Assembly: GCF_003851685.1 (NCBI RefSeq)
Contig: NZ_CP027727.1
Location: 3,410,001 to 3,474,000, forward strand
DNA length: 64,000 nt
Reading direction: 5' to 3'
Source: Pseudomonas sp. R5-89-07
Lineage (GTDB): Bacteria > Pseudomonadota > Gammaproteobacteria > Pseudomonadales > Pseudomonadaceae
The notes under the pieces: generated by a model
Told to the model about the DNA's origin: nothing
Database searches by the model: none
Seen by the model: the letters and a program-made list of their open reading frames with translations, nothing else
Shown: positions 28,057 to 37,908 of the stretch, one piece after another
How positions within the stretch are numbered: the stretch's first letter is position 1
Layout of the letters: each line of letters begins with the position of its first letter
Position numbers and translations under genes: made by a program

Positions 28057-31000
28057 GCATGCGTGGAATCAACCTCTCGGAACTGGCGGTCAAGCACCGC
28101 GCGGTCACCCTGTTCCTGATCATCGCGATTATCGCCGCCGGGATCTTCTCGTTCGGCAAACTGGGGCGCGCCGAAGACCCATCGTTTACCGTCAAGGTCA
28201 TGACCATCACCGCCGCCTGGCCCGGCGCCACCGCTGAGGAAATGCAAGAGCAAGTGGCCGACCGCCTGGAAAAGCGCCTGCAGGAACTGGACTACTACGA
28301 CCGCGTCGAGACCATCGCTCAACCGGGGTTCGTCTCGATGCGCATGACGTTCCTTGAATCCACGCGCCCAAGCGAGATACAGGACCTGTTCTACCAGACC
28401 CGCAAAAAACTCAGCGACGAAGCCGCGAAACTGCCCAAGGGCGTGATCGGGCCGTTTTTCAACGATGAGTATTCGGATGTTTACTTTGCGCTCTACGCCC
28501 TGGAGGCCGAACACCTGCCCCATCGCCAGCAAGTGCAAATGGCCGAAGAACTGCGCCAGGGCCTGCTCAACCTGCCGGGGGTGAAGAAGGTCAATATCCT
28601 CGGCGAACAGGCCCAGCGTGTGTTTGTCGAGTTTTCCTATGAGCGCCTGGCGACCCTGGGCATCAAGCCCGAACAGATCTTCGCTGCCCTCGCCGCCCAA
28701 AACGCCGTGGCGCCCTCAGGTTTCGTCGAAACCGCCGGCGCCCGCGCCTATATCCGCATCGATGGCGCCTTCGACAGCCTGGCGTTGATCGAGAACGTGC
28801 CGCTGCAAGCCAATGGCCGCGTGCTGCGCATCGCCGATGTGGCAACCGTGCGGCGGGGCTATGAAGACCCGCCCAGCTACCGCATCCGCCACCAGGGCGA
28901 CCCGGCGCTGATGCTCGGAGTCATCATGGAGAAGCACTGGAACGGCCTGGAACTGGACAAGGGCCTGCAGGCCCAGGAAGCCCGAATCCAGGCCGACCTG
29001 CCCCTGGGCGTGAATTTTGCCAAGGTGTCCGACCAGGCGAAAAACATCAGCCTGGCAGTGAACGAGTTCATGCTCAAATTCTTCGTCGCCCTGGCCGTGG
29101 TGATGCTGATCAGCCTGTTGGCCCTGGGGTTTCGCGTGGGGCTGGTGGTGGCGGCGGCCGTGCCGCTGACGCTGTCGATCGTGTTTGTGATCATGCTCGT
29201 CACCGGCCGTGAATTCGACCGCGTCACCCTCGGCGCCCTGATCATTTCCCTGGGCCTGCTGGTGGACGACGCCATCATCGCCATCGAGATGATGGTGGTA
29301 AAACTCGAAGAAGGCTTTGACCGCATCCATGCGGCCACCTACGCCTGGAGCTCCACGGCGGCGCCCATGTTGACCGGCACGCTGGTGACGATCATCGGCT
29401 TTTTACCCGTGGGGTTCGCACGATCCGGTGCCGGCGAGTACGCCGGCAATATCTTCTGGATCGTTGGCTTTGCGCTGATTTCGTCCTGGCTGGTGGCGGT
29501 GGTGTTCACGCCGTATCTGGGCGTGAAACTGTTGCCGCAGATCAAGCCGGTGCCTGGCGGGCATGATGCGATTTACGCCGGGCGCTACTACCAGAAACTG
29601 CGCAGCCTGGTGGAAACCTGCGTGCGCAGGCGCTGGCTGGTGACCGGATTGGTGGTGGCGGCGTTTGTGCTGTGCGGCCTGGGCATGGGGGTGGTGAAGA
29701 AACAGTTCTTCCCCGATTCCGACCGTTCGGAGCTGATTCTGGAGGTGTACATGCCGCCCGGCAGCGCGTTCAAAAGCACCGAAGCGGTGGCCGCGCAAGT
29801 CGAGAAAGCGCTCTTGCAGGAGCCGCAGACCAGTCTGGTCGATACTTATGTGGGCGGCGGCGCACCGCGCTTTTTCCTGTCGCTGAACCCTGAACTGCCG
29901 GACCCGGCGTTCGCCAAATTGATCGTGCAAACCCCGGACTCCCACGCGCGCGATGCATTGAAAGTGCGCATGCGTGAGCGCATCGCCGCCGGCGAGTTTC
30001 CCGCCGCGCGGGTACGCGTGACGCAATTGGTGTTCGGCCCGCCGGTGCCGTTCCCGGTGGTGTTTCGTGTGTCCGGGCCGAACCTGGACGTGCTGCGCGG
30101 GCTGTCCGAGCAGGTGCGCCAAGTGGTGGCCGGCAACCCGCTGACCCGCGACGCCTTCCTCGAATGGGGCGAGCGCGCCAGCGGTTATCGCCTGGTGCTG
30201 GACCAGGATCGCCTGCGCCTGCTCGGCTTCACGCCCGACGAGGTCAAGTCCCAGCTCAACGCCCTGCTCAGCGGCAACCCGATCACCGAAGTGCGCGAAG
30301 GCAACCGTACCGTGTCGGTGGTGGCCCGCGCCCAGGGCAGCCAGCGCGAAGACCTCGGCAACCTCAACAACATGACCCTGACCAACAGTGCGGGCACCTC
30401 GGTGCCGCTGGCCCAGGTCGGGCATTTCCAGGCGGTGATGGAAGAACCGATCCTCAAGCGCCGCGACCGCGCCACCACCGTGGAAGTGCGCGCCGACATC
30501 GTCGACGGCGTACAACCGCCCGACGTGGAAATGGCCGTGTACAAAGACCTGCAACCGCTGATCGCGAAACTGCCCAGCGGCTACCGGATCGACATCGGCG
30601 GCCCGGTGGAAGAAAGCGCCAAGGCCAACGCCGCCCTGGCGGTACTGTTCCCGATCATGATCCTGCTGACCCTCACGGTGATCATGTTCCAGGTGCGCTC
30701 CTTCGGCGTGATGTTGATGGTCTTCGCCACCGCGCCGCTGGGCCTGATTGGCGCGGTGCCGACCTTGCTGCTGTTCAACCAGCCGTTCGGCTTCAACGCG
30801 ATCCTCGGGCTGATCGGCATCGGCGGGATTCTGATGCGCAATACGCTGATCTTCACCGACCAGATTCGCCAGAACCAGGATCACGGCATGCCGATACGCG
30901 AGGCGATCATCGAAGCCACCGTGCGCCGAGCGCGGCCGGTGATCCTCACCGCACTCGCGGCGGCGCTGGCGTTCATTCCACTGACGCTGTCGGTGTTCTG

Positions 31001-31133
31001 GTCGTCCCTGGCCTATGTGCTGATCGGCGGGGTGCTGGTGGGCACGGTGTTGACGCTGTTGTTCCTGCCGGCGCTGTGCAGCCTGGTACTGCGCGACCGG
31101 CTTGCCGAAACTTCCCACGCAACCGCCGGATAA
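28053..31133 (+). CDS. RND-family inner-membrane efflux transporter (HAE1-type)
   Basis: 1026 aa with 12 membrane helices and two large periplasmic loops. The proton relay acidic pair is in SLGLLVDDAIIAIEMM. A late motif GIGGILMRNTLIFTDQI and the N-terminal start LFLIIAIIAAGIFSFGKLGRAEDP fit the AcrB/MdtB superfamily, closer to the VexF-like pumps that pair with lipoprotein adaptors. It is translationally coupled to the adaptor. Substrates are likely lipophilic but unknown. Confidence 0.92.
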   Translation: MSMRGINLSELAVKHRAVTLFLIIAIIAAGIFSFGKLGRAEDPSFTVKVMTITAAWPGATAEEMQEQVADRLEKRLQELDYYDRVETIAQPGFVSMRMTFLESTRPSEIQDLFYQTRKKLSDEAAKLPKGVIGPFFNDEYSDVYFALYALEAEHLPHRQQVQMAEELRQGLLNLPGVKKVNILGEQAQRVFVEFSYERLATLGIKPEQIFAALAAQNAVAPSGFVETAGARAYIRIDGAFDSLALIENVPLQANGRVLRIADVATVRRGYEDPPSYRIRHQGDPALMLGVIMEKHWNGLELDKGLQAQEARIQADLPLGVNFAKVSDQAKNISLAVNEFMLKFFVALAVVMLISLLALGFRVGLVVAAAVPLTLSIVFVIMLVTGREFDRVTLGALIISLGLLVDDAIIAIEMMVVKLEEGFDRIHAATYAWSSTAAPMLTGTLVTIIGFLPVGFARSGAGEYAGNIFWIVGFALISSWLVAVVFTPYLGVKLLPQIKPVPGGHDAIYAGRYYQKLRSLVETCVRRRWLVTGLVVAAFVLCGLGMGVVKKQFFPDSDRSELILEVYMPPGSAFKSTEAVAAQVEKALLQEPQTSLVDTYVGGGAPRFFLSLNPELPDPAFAKLIVQTPDSHARDALKVRMRERIAAGEFPAARVRVTQLVFGPPVPFPVVFRVSGPNLDVLRGLSEQVRQVVAGNPLTRDAFLEWGERASGYRLVLDQDRLRLLGFTPDEVKSQLNALLSGNPITEVREGNRTVSVVARAQGSQREDLGNLNNMTLTNSAGTSVPLAQVGHFQAVMEEPILKRRDRATTVEVRADIVDGVQPPDVEMAVYKDLQPLIAKLPSGYRIDIGGPVEESAKANAALAVLFPIMILLTLTVIMFQVRSFGVMLMVFATAPLGLIGAVPTLLLFNQPFGFNAILGLIGIGGILMRNTLIFTDQIRQNQDHGMPIREAIIEATVRRARPVILTALAAALAFIPLTLSVFWSSLAYVLIGGVLVGTVLTLLFLPALCSLVLRDRLAETSHATAG

Positions 31134-31168
31134 GCTCTACTCCCCTGCCCTGAAAACCGCTGCAAAGT

Positions 31169-31216
31169 CCCTCGCCTGATCACACAGTGCGAGGGAATGC
31201 AGATGGTTTTTTTCGT
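31169..31216 (+). terminator. Possible terminator after the RND operon
   Basis: A 7-bp stem CCCTCGC (31169-31175) / GCGAGGG (31189-31195), followed 15 nt later by a run of seven T. The distance to the T run is longer than usual, so it is only a candidate. Confidence 0.45.
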
Positions 31217-31243
31217 TAAGCCCCTGTTTAACGGGGTCATTGC

Positions 31244-31711
31244 TTGAACCCGGCCATTGGCAGGCTGGCCCTGACGCCCATGGATGTGAAGAAGCTCGAC
31301 ATTGAGAGCGTCTTCCGTGACTTGCGCGATTGCCTGAATACATTTGACGAATGGGCTTCAAGTTTCTGGAGCGTCTCGGCGCTGGATGTCGAACAGGTAT
31401 TCAAGGTTGGGGATGAAGTGACGTTGGTGGCCCCCATCAACCGTTCGATCTTCCCCAGCAGCACCGTCGCTACATGCCAGGCCACGGGGACCTTGACCCT
31501 GGTGCATATGTTCCAGAGCACGCGCTTCGTGCCTATCGGCAACACGCCGGTGGTGCTGCAACGCGTCGACCCAAACGGCGGCCTGGGCGAGCTCATTCAC
31601 AAGACCATCGGCCCAAGCGGCATCCTCGAAGTTTCCGAGTGTGATCGCAACGAGCGCTACCGGGTCAGCTTTTATCCCAACGTTTCCCAGGATCACGTCA
31701 AGGCACTGTAA
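31244..31711 (+). pseudogene. N-terminal fragment of the Rhs protein, ended by an in-frame TAA
   Basis: 155 codons in exactly the same frame as the long Rhs frame that follows. The reading goes ...NVSQDHVKAL-stop-ASYQSVIAELETRL..., so a single TAA (31709-31711) separates two parts that read like one chain. The start is TTG 31244 (in-frame ATG at 31280). The fragment has a compact beta-rich look (TCQATGTLTLVHMFQSTRF, GNTPVVLQRVDPNGG). It is either the head of one Rhs protein broken by a nonsense change, or a separate small protein. I favour the first, because the downstream part lacks any good start site. Confidence 0.6.
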
Positions 31712-31726
31712 GCGTCCTACCAGTCG

Positions 31727-34700
31727 GTGATCGCAGAGTTAGAAACGCGGCTGCGCAAAGAGTGGACCGACACCTTTGAGGCCCAGTGGAAAAACTACGC
31801 AGACGTTAGCCCCCTTGACCGACGACGAATGCTGGAAGCGGCGTTTCTCAGTGGCATGGGCAAAGCGCTTTACAGCCTGTGGGACAACATTACCGAGCTG
31901 TACGATCTGCTGGCTGACCTCAAGCCCGACAGCGAAAAGTTATTGCAGTACCTCTCTCAAGCCGAACTCGATGAGCTGCTGAAGCTAGGCAAGGATACGC
32001 TTGCCCAGGGGCTGCTCGTGCTCAGTGATGAGCCGCTGTTGTTTATCCATTTGTCGGCGATGGTCAGCTGGATGCAAATGCTGCCGCCGCCGGAGATGAC
32101 TGAACTATGGGGCGAAATCACTGGTGAGGTGCTGATCAACCTGCTGCTGATTCGCGTGTGTGGGGCGATGGGGTTGGCGGTGCGGTTGGGGCCCCAGGTG
32201 CTCAGTCGCGTTAGATCCGGGCGAGCGCGGGCGTTGTTGGAGTTGCTGGCCAAGCAGGTTGTGGGGCCTGGGCTGGAAACCCATGTGGAGGCCGCCAAGC
32301 CGGTGTTGCTGAGCAGTGCAGCGACGGCGATCAAGGCGGTGCCCGTTGGGCCATTGAAAGTGGGCGAGACGCTGGTTTCAAACCCGGTGCCGGCGGTTCG
32401 CAGCAAGACGCAGCGCACGGCGTTGGTTCGTCAGGAGGCGGTGGATGATGTGCCTGCTTCCGCTAAAAATCCGGCCGGGGATGCTGCTGTCTCTTCGGAC
32501 AAGACCGTCACCCACGGCTGCCCGGTGTCGATGGTCACCGGGGAGGAATTGCTGACCCTCACCGATGGCGCGCTGGATGGAATTTTGCCGTTCGAGTGGA
32601 CGCGCTTGTATCGCACCAGTGCGGTGGAAGTGGATTGCGGGTTGGGGTTTGGCTGGAGCCATGCGCTGGCGCAGCGGCTGGTGGTGTCGGGCGATTCGGT
32701 GGTGTGGACCGATCATGAAAACCGCTCGACCACCCTGCCCTTGCCGACGGTGGCTCGGCCAGCGATTACCAACAGCCTGGCGGAAGCGGCGATTTACCTG
32801 GGGTCGTTGCCGGATGAACTGGTGCTGGCCCAGGGCTCGCGGTTCTACCACTTTTGCGACGGTGCGCTGACGGCGATCAGCGATGTGTATGACAACCGGT
32901 TGCGCATTTTCCGGGATCGGTTGGGGCGGATTGAGCGGCTGGATAACGGTGTCGGCCGCTCTTTGTTTTTGCGCTATGAGCTGGATCGCATTGTGGCGGT
33001 GGACTACCAGGTTCATCGCGCCAAGGGTTATGAACCCTTTGTTTGGGTGACCGAGCAGAACGTCGTTTCCTACGTCTATGACGACAGTGGACGGCTGGTG
33101 TCGGCGACCAACGCTATCGGTGAATGTGAGCGTTATCGGTACGACGAACAGCACGTCATTCTCGAGCGGCAACTGGCCGGTGGCGCGAGCTTTTTCTGGG
33201 AATGGGAACGCACTGGCAAGGCCGCACGCTGCGTCCGGCACTGGGCCAGCTTTTCGCAGATGGACACGCGCTATGTCTGGGGTGACGACGGGCGCGTCAC
33301 CGTGCACAACGTCGATGGCAGCCAGGAAGTCTACGTACATGACCAGCGGGCGCGGCTGGTACAGCGCATCGATCCCGACGGCGCCCAGCATTTCAAATCC
33401 TACGATGACAAGGGCCGACTGACCGTCGAGCAGGACCCGCTGGGTGCGGTGACAGCATATCAATACGACGACGCCGGACGCCTGGTGGCGCTGTTTCCGG
33501 GGGATGACGAGCCGACGGCCTACGAGCATGACAACGGCTTCGTACGGGTGGTGCGTCGCGGTGAGGCGGTCTGGAAATACGAGCGTAATGACCAGGGCGA
33601 TGTCATTCGCCAGATCGATCCCGATGGCCATGCGACCGACTACAGCTACGACAAGCGTGGGCAACTCACCGGCGTTTGGTACCCCGACAACAGCTGCCAT
33701 CGGCTCGTGTGGAATGAGCGCGGACAGCTCGTTGAAGAACAGCTGCCTAATGGCGGGACCAAGCGTTATCGCTATGACGACCTGGGCCGGCAGATTGCGC
33801 ATGAGGATGAACACGGCTCCCTGACCCAGTATCAATGGGACGGCGTAGGTCGGTTAACTCGCCTGGTGCTGCCGGACGGTGCCACGCGGGAATTCAGCTA
33901 CAACCCCTACGGAAAAATCATCGCCGAACGCGATGAACTGGGCCACGTCACCCGCTACGAATACGCCGACGGCCTGCACTTGATCAGCCGTCGCATCAAC
34001 GCAGACGGCACCCAGCTCAAGTACCGCTACGACAACGCTCGCTTACTGCTAACCGCCATCGAAAACGAGGTCGGCGAAACCTACCAGCTCGACTACCACC
34101 CCAACGGCCTGATCCAACAGGAAACCGGTTTTGACGGCCAACGTACCGCCTACGCCTACGACCTCAACGGCAACCTGCTGGAAAAGACCGAACACGGCGA
34201 CGACGGCCGTCAGCTAGTCACCCAATACCAGCGCGACCACGCCGGTCGCCTCGTACGAAAAAACCTGCCCGATGGCAGCACTGTCGACTATGCCTACGAC
34301 CGCCAAGGCAACCTCCTTAGCGTCGACGACGGCCACTGGTTTCTGGCCTACGAATACGACAAACAAAACCGCCTCACCGCCGAACATCAGGGTTGGGGCA
34401 CCCTGCGCTATGGCTACGACGCCTGCGGCCAGCTTCAACATTTACGCCTGCCCGACAACAACCGCCTCACCTTCAACCACGACAAAGGCGGCCACCTCGC
34501 CACCGTCGAGCTGAACGGTTCGTTACTGACTTCCCACCTGTTCAAAGCCGGCCGCGAACACCAACGCCAACAAGGCCAACTGCTCAGTCACTACCACTAC
34601 GACGACCAAAACCGCCTGCACGCCCACGCCGTCACCCAGCAACAAAACCACCTCTACCAACGCCACTACGACTACGACAAAGCCGGCAACCTCACCCGCC

Positions 34701-36088
34701 TGCACGACACGCGCAAAGGCGAACACCTTTACCGCTACGACCCGCTCCAACGCCTGACCCGCGCCAACCATTCGCAAGACGTACAGGAACGCTTCGGCCA
34801 CGACCCGGCGGGCAATTTGCTCATGCAAAACCGGCCGGGGCCGGACATCGTCGCGGGTAATCGCCTGATGATGCAGGGCGATCATCATTACGAGTACGAC
34901 CCCTTTGGCAACCTGATCCGTGAGCGACGTGGCAAAGGTCACTCACTCGTTACCGAGTATCGCTACGACTGCCAACATCGACTGATTGGAATTACCAAGC
35001 CCAACGGGCAAACGGCCAGTTATCGCTACGACCCGTTTGGGCGCCGTGTCAGCAAGACCGTCGACGGCATCACCACGGAGTTCTTCTGGCAAGGTGACAA
35101 GCTGATCGCAGAACACCATGCGGAACGTCACCGAAGCTACCTCTACGAACCGGAGAGCTTCCGCCCGCTGGCACTGCTGGAGGGCTTCGGCCCAAAAGAA
35201 ACCAAGCCCTACCACTACCAACTCGACTACCTCGGCACACCGCAGGAACTCACCACGCCTGAAGGCGACATCGTCTGGTCCGCCCACTACCGCGCCTACG
35301 GCGAAATCAGCCGGCTCGATGTAGGCAAAGTCGACAACCCACTACGGTTCCAGGGCCAATACTTCGACCAAGAAAGCGGCCTGCACTACAACCGCCATCG
35401 CTACTACAATCCGGATGTTGGTCGATACCTGACGCCTGACCCGGTGAAGCTGGCGGGTGGGATCAACGCGTACCGGTACGTGCCCAATCCTACCGGATGG
35501 GTGGACCCGCTGGGATTGAGTTCATGTCCAGAATCCCCTGGATGCAAAACATCCTATAAAGCCAAAACCCCTTTTGCCTCCGTTAAAGTTGACTCCGGTG
35601 AGCCAAAAACTCCTGAACCGCAACTGACAACTAGACAAGCGAAAATTGAGGAACTTACCGAGGCCAATGCAAAGCGTCGAATCTTGGAATACGAAGCAAA
35701 GTACGACATGCACATGGTCGGCAAGCACGGTCCTGAGGTAGAGAGTCACAAGACGAGAAGGCGATCATTCGACGGAACAGACCCAATAACGGATAAAACT
35801 CCAAAAAATAAAAAAGGTGTCCCGAGTTCGCAATTTAATAGCTGGAAGCTCCAACTTCAGGCATGGACAAAAGCCACCTCTAGAACTGAGCGGGGCCTAC
35901 CTCGTTACACTGGCGTTGACGATAGTAAAAACAACATTGTACGCTTAGAATTACCAGGGGCGGGACGAGGCTACAGACCAAATAAAAAAGACCCAAAAAA
36001 CCCAACCTTCAACCCCTCCATGAATGGTGCAGAAATGAAATTTCGCGAAGACGGCACACCCTTCACCTTATTCCCAACTAAGGAATGA
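31727..36088 (+). CDS. Rhs-family polymorphic toxin with variable C-terminal tip
   Basis: Up to 1453 codons from GTG 31727, where no ribosome site is seen. Residues 1-260 carry helical and hydrophobic segments (LLVLSDEPLLFIHLSAMVSWM). The DUF6531-like start THGCPVSMVTGEELLTLTDG is near 265, then many YD repeats (such as YRYDDLGRQIAHEDE, YDKAGNLTRLHD) run to the Rhs core end QGQYFDQESGLHYNRHRYYNPDVGRYLTPDP (interrupted here for length at Q-E-S). The DPLGL cleavage motif is at ~1261-1265. The last ~189 residues form the toxin tip, lysine-rich, with YDMHMVGKHGPEVESHK and SSQFNSWKLQLQAW; I do not recognise its fold. Base composition drops sharply to AT-rich after DPLGL. No PAAR, VgrG or Eag gene is adjacent. 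Confidence 0.82.
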   Translation: MIAELETRLRKEWTDTFEAQWKNYADVSPLDRRRMLEAAFLSGMGKALYSLWDNITELYDLLADLKPDSEKLLQYLSQAELDELLKLGKDTLAQGLLVLSDEPLLFIHLSAMVSWMQMLPPPEMTELWGEITGEVLINLLLIRVCGAMGLAVRLGPQVLSRVRSGRARALLELLAKQVVGPGLETHVEAAKPVLLSSAATAIKAVPVGPLKVGETLVSNPVPAVRSKTQRTALVRQEAVDDVPASAKNPAGDAAVSSDKTVTHGCPVSMVTGEELLTLTDGALDGILPFEWTRLYRTSAVEVDCGLGFGWSHALAQRLVVSGDSVVWTDHENRSTTLPLPTVARPAITNSLAEAAIYLGSLPDELVLAQGSRFYHFCDGALTAISDVYDNRLRIFRDRLGRIERLDNGVGRSLFLRYELDRIVAVDYQVHRAKGYEPFVWVTEQNVVSYVYDDSGRLVSATNAIGECERYRYDEQHVILERQLAGGASFFWEWERTGKAARCVRHWASFSQMDTRYVWGDDGRVTVHNVDGSQEVYVHDQRARLVQRIDPDGAQHFKSYDDKGRLTVEQDPLGAVTAYQYDDAGRLVALFPGDDEPTAYEHDNGFVRVVRRGEAVWKYERNDQGDVIRQIDPDGHATDYSYDKRGQLTGVWYPDNSCHRLVWNERGQLVEEQLPNGGTKRYRYDDLGRQIAHEDEHGSLTQYQWDGVGRLTRLVLPDGATREFSYNPYGKIIAERDELGHVTRYEYADGLHLISRRINADGTQLKYRYDNARLLLTAIENEVGETYQLDYHPNGLIQQETGFDGQRTAYAYDLNGNLLEKTEHGDDGRQLVTQYQRDHAGRLVRKNLPDGSTVDYAYDRQGNLLSVDDGHWFLAYEYDKQNRLTAEHQGWGTLRYGYDACGQLQHLRLPDNNRLTFNHDKGGHLATVELNGSLLTSHLFKAGREHQRQQGQLLSHYHYDDQNRLHAHAVTQQQNHLYQRHYDYDKAGNLTRLHDTRKGEHLYRYDPLQRLTRANHSQDVQERFGHDPAGNLLMQNRPGPDIVAGNRLMMQGDHHYEYDPFGNLIRERRGKGHSLVTEYRYDCQHRLIGITKPNGQTASYRYDPFGRRVSKTVDGITTEFFWQGDKLIAEHHAERHRSYLYEPESFRPLALLEGFGPKETKPYHYQLDYLGTPQELTTPEGDIVWSAHYRAYGEISRLDVGKVDNPLRFQGQYFDQESGLHYNRHRYYNPDVGRYLTPDPVKLAGGINAYRYVPNPTGWVDPLGLSSCPESPGCKTSYKAKTPFASVKVDSGEPKTPEPQLTTRQAKIEELTEANAKRRILEYEAKYDMHMVGKHGPEVESHKTRRRSFDGTDPITDKTPKNKKGVPSSQFNSWKLQLQAWTKATSRTERGLPRYTGVDDSKNNIVRLELPGAGRGYRPNKKDPKNPTFNPSMNGAEMKFREDGTPFTLFPTKE

Positions 36089-36091
36089 AAA

Positions 36092-36511
36092 ATGTTATTT
36101 CACCCAGGCTCCGACACTGTACCCTTCGACGCCAGCCTTTACTATTTTGTGGGGGTTTTTGATATTTATGATAGAGAGGAAACCAAGGGAAAAGAGCTCG
36201 CCTGCTACAACCCAAATGACAGTAAAGATAGAGAAACCCTCATAACAAAGTATTGCCTAGATCCATATAAAAAACTCTCCTATCGACACAGATATAAATT
36301 AACGCAGAACTTATCTATCGCGCTAAACACACAAAACTTCAATTTTCACTCTTACTTTGAGGATGACCCAGAAAAATATTCAACCATGGCTTGGGATGAA
36401 ACAGAAATAGCCGACCCGCGAGGTTTCTTCGCCGACATCTATCGCCTGGCCAACGAGACCTGGAAAGACGATCTCGAAAAAGCCGGCCTCGAAGATCAAT
36501 CAACATGGTAA
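36092..36511 (+). CDS. Putative immunity protein to the Rhs toxin tip
   Basis: 139 aa, acidic, starting 3 nt after the toxin stop with AAGGAATGAAAA as ribosome site. It has no known domain that I can name. It is homologous to the protein at 37909 and shares its last ~42 residues almost exactly (TMAWDETEIAD-RGFFADIYRLAN). Position, size and charge opposite to the basic toxin tip support an immunity role, as in other Rhs systems; this is inference. Confidence 0.7.
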   Translation: MLFHPGSDTVPFDASLYYFVGVFDIYDREETKGKELACYNPNDSKDRETLITKYCLDPYKKLSYRHRYKLTQNLSIALNTQNFNFHSYFEDDPEKYSTMAWDETEIADPRGFFADIYRLANETWKDDLEKAGLEDQSTW

Positions 36512-36851
36512 AACCAATACAGTTCTGCAAAGAATACCGTACCTTGCAGTAAAAGAATTTACTCGCGCACGAAGGCCGCACGACAGTATTAAAGAGCCAT
36601 ACTAAAACCCAGCGCAGCGAACAGCTAAGTCCTGTATTAAAAACTTAGGTTGCCACCAGCATGTCGAAAAAAATAACACAAAAAGCTATAGCTTATCCAC
36701 ATCGTATTGATTTTTGGCAACAGGAGATCATCAAATAACAAAATAATCCCACTGACCTTAATCTTGCTGGCGCATTGGCAGAAACACCACGAAACAGATC
36801 GAGAGCAAGCCTGCCCGCTCTCGATTGCGGGAACACCAGCAGGGATAAAAA
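36512..36851. other. AT-rich intergenic stretch with one hairpin
   Basis: 340 bp without a convincing gene on either strand. It holds a perfect 9-bp inverted repeat ATCGAGAGC / GCTCTCGAT at 36798-36825, about 27 bp downstream of the stop of the minus-strand gene at 36852, where it may act as a transcript-end hairpin. The rest looks like debris of earlier toxin/immunity cassettes, but no clear coding remnant could be read. Confidence 0.5.
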
Positions 36852-37508
36852 TTAATCTGAAGTGCTCGCAACCAATATACTTAGAGTATTTTTTCTTGGA
36901 TTCCACACGGTCAGGCACCATATGCCCCACCACTCCAACCCCCATTCGAAAAACTCATCCCAAGGCCGCTCTACTGGCAGACTACCGTCTGGTCGCCGTC
37001 CCCATTTTTCCTCATACGCATCCACCCAATTTATGACCACAACGTCGTTCTGTGCTTCAATACCAAGCAACTGCAACCATTCACAATATAAAGACTGAGC
37101 CTCACTCTCACCTCTTTTAAACTGAGCGCTATAAGGCGGATGGCAAAAAGCCCTATAGAGCGCAGTAGGACCGAATAGATTTTTTTGCATAAGCGTCAGG
37201 TTTTGGACTTCAGCTAAGGTCAACGGCGCAGCGTCCGCACGCTCCACATCCCAATCCCAATCCGGAATCGGAGCATAGTGAGAAGGAAGATAGTCGCCTG
37301 TCTCCGCCAGCTCTGGCGTTCTGTATGCAGCAGCCTGATAGCAACTCATTCCTAATAAAGCCTGCCGATGGATATGCTCATCAACAACAGTATTGGGCTT
37401 TGGAGAAAAGACTACAAATTCAAACACACAACCTGCGGTGCGCATGCGTTCACGTAAAGAGGTGGTTCGCTCGTATTCAACAACAGTTAAAAGAAACGGG
37501 GATTGCAT
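36852..37508 (-). CDS. Hypothetical protein inside the Rhs island
   Basis: 218 aa, unrecognised. ATG 37508 has AAGGA 5 nt upstream. No signal peptide or membrane helix is evident. The sequence is rich in aromatic residues, with a C-terminal run WDEFFEWGLEWWGIWCLTVW and an acidic middle (IPDWDWDVERADAAPLTLAEVQ). Its orientation is opposite to the toxin and both immunity-like genes. It may be a stray immunity or cargo gene of the island; base use is AT-rich like its neighbours. Confidence 0.6.
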   Translation of the reverse strand: MQSPFLLTVVEYERTTSLRERMRTAGCVFEFVVFSPKPNTVVDEHIHRQALLGMSCYQAAAYRTPELAETGDYLPSHYAPIPDWDWDVERADAAPLTLAEVQNLTLMQKNLFGPTALYRAFCHPPYSAQFKRGESEAQSLYCEWLQLLGIEAQNDVVVINWVDAYEEKWGRRPDGSLPVERPWDEFFEWGLEWWGIWCLTVWNPRKNTLSILVASTSD

Positions 37509-37908
37509 GTTTATCCTTATGATTACTGCGACCGGTGGTCTCGCGTTAAAACATGTTATACCTCAGATTAAATGCGCAATGTCTTGCGCACAGACCTGTA
37601 ACGCACGCCGTCAGTGCGTTTTACCGATTTGTAGCTAAATGTATCTAACCGCTAGGCATCAATAATTTAAATTGCCCCACCCCTAATACAAGAAACCCTC
37701 GACAACAAGATCCCGCCGATAAAATCGAAAAATCCTACAACGCATTCTCAAGAATCGAGCAACCCCATGCTTGCGCTGGCCCGCGAAGCTGCCCCAATCA
37801 AGGCGATGGAGTGTTTCAGGTAGTTTAAGTAATATATAACGTCGAAGTCAGATTCGACAACGAGGACAATTCGCCCATTCACTGCATTTCCGTACTGAGG
37901 TCACAACA
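37509..37908. other. Intergenic stretch with two adjacent hairpins
   Basis: 400 bp with no supported gene. Two perfect stem-loops lie close together: TGCGCAA-TGTC-TTGCGCA at 37573-37590, and AACGCAC-GCCGTCA-GTGCGTT at 37600-37620 followed by TT. The second resembles a rightward terminator. The remainder before the TTG start at 37909 shows nothing further. Confidence 0.5.

Noticed and set aside
29403..31118. 571-codon minus-strand frame opposite the RND transporter
   Set aside because: Antisense shadow rich in His and Gln with no domain.
36637..36945. 102-codon minus-strand frame beside the hypothetical gene
   Set aside because: It overlaps the better-supported 218-aa gene and its start has no ribosome site.
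37393..37638. 81-codon plus-strand frame in the Rhs island
   Set aside because: It overlaps the start of the minus-strand gene, ends inside the hairpin pair and shows no homology by eye.
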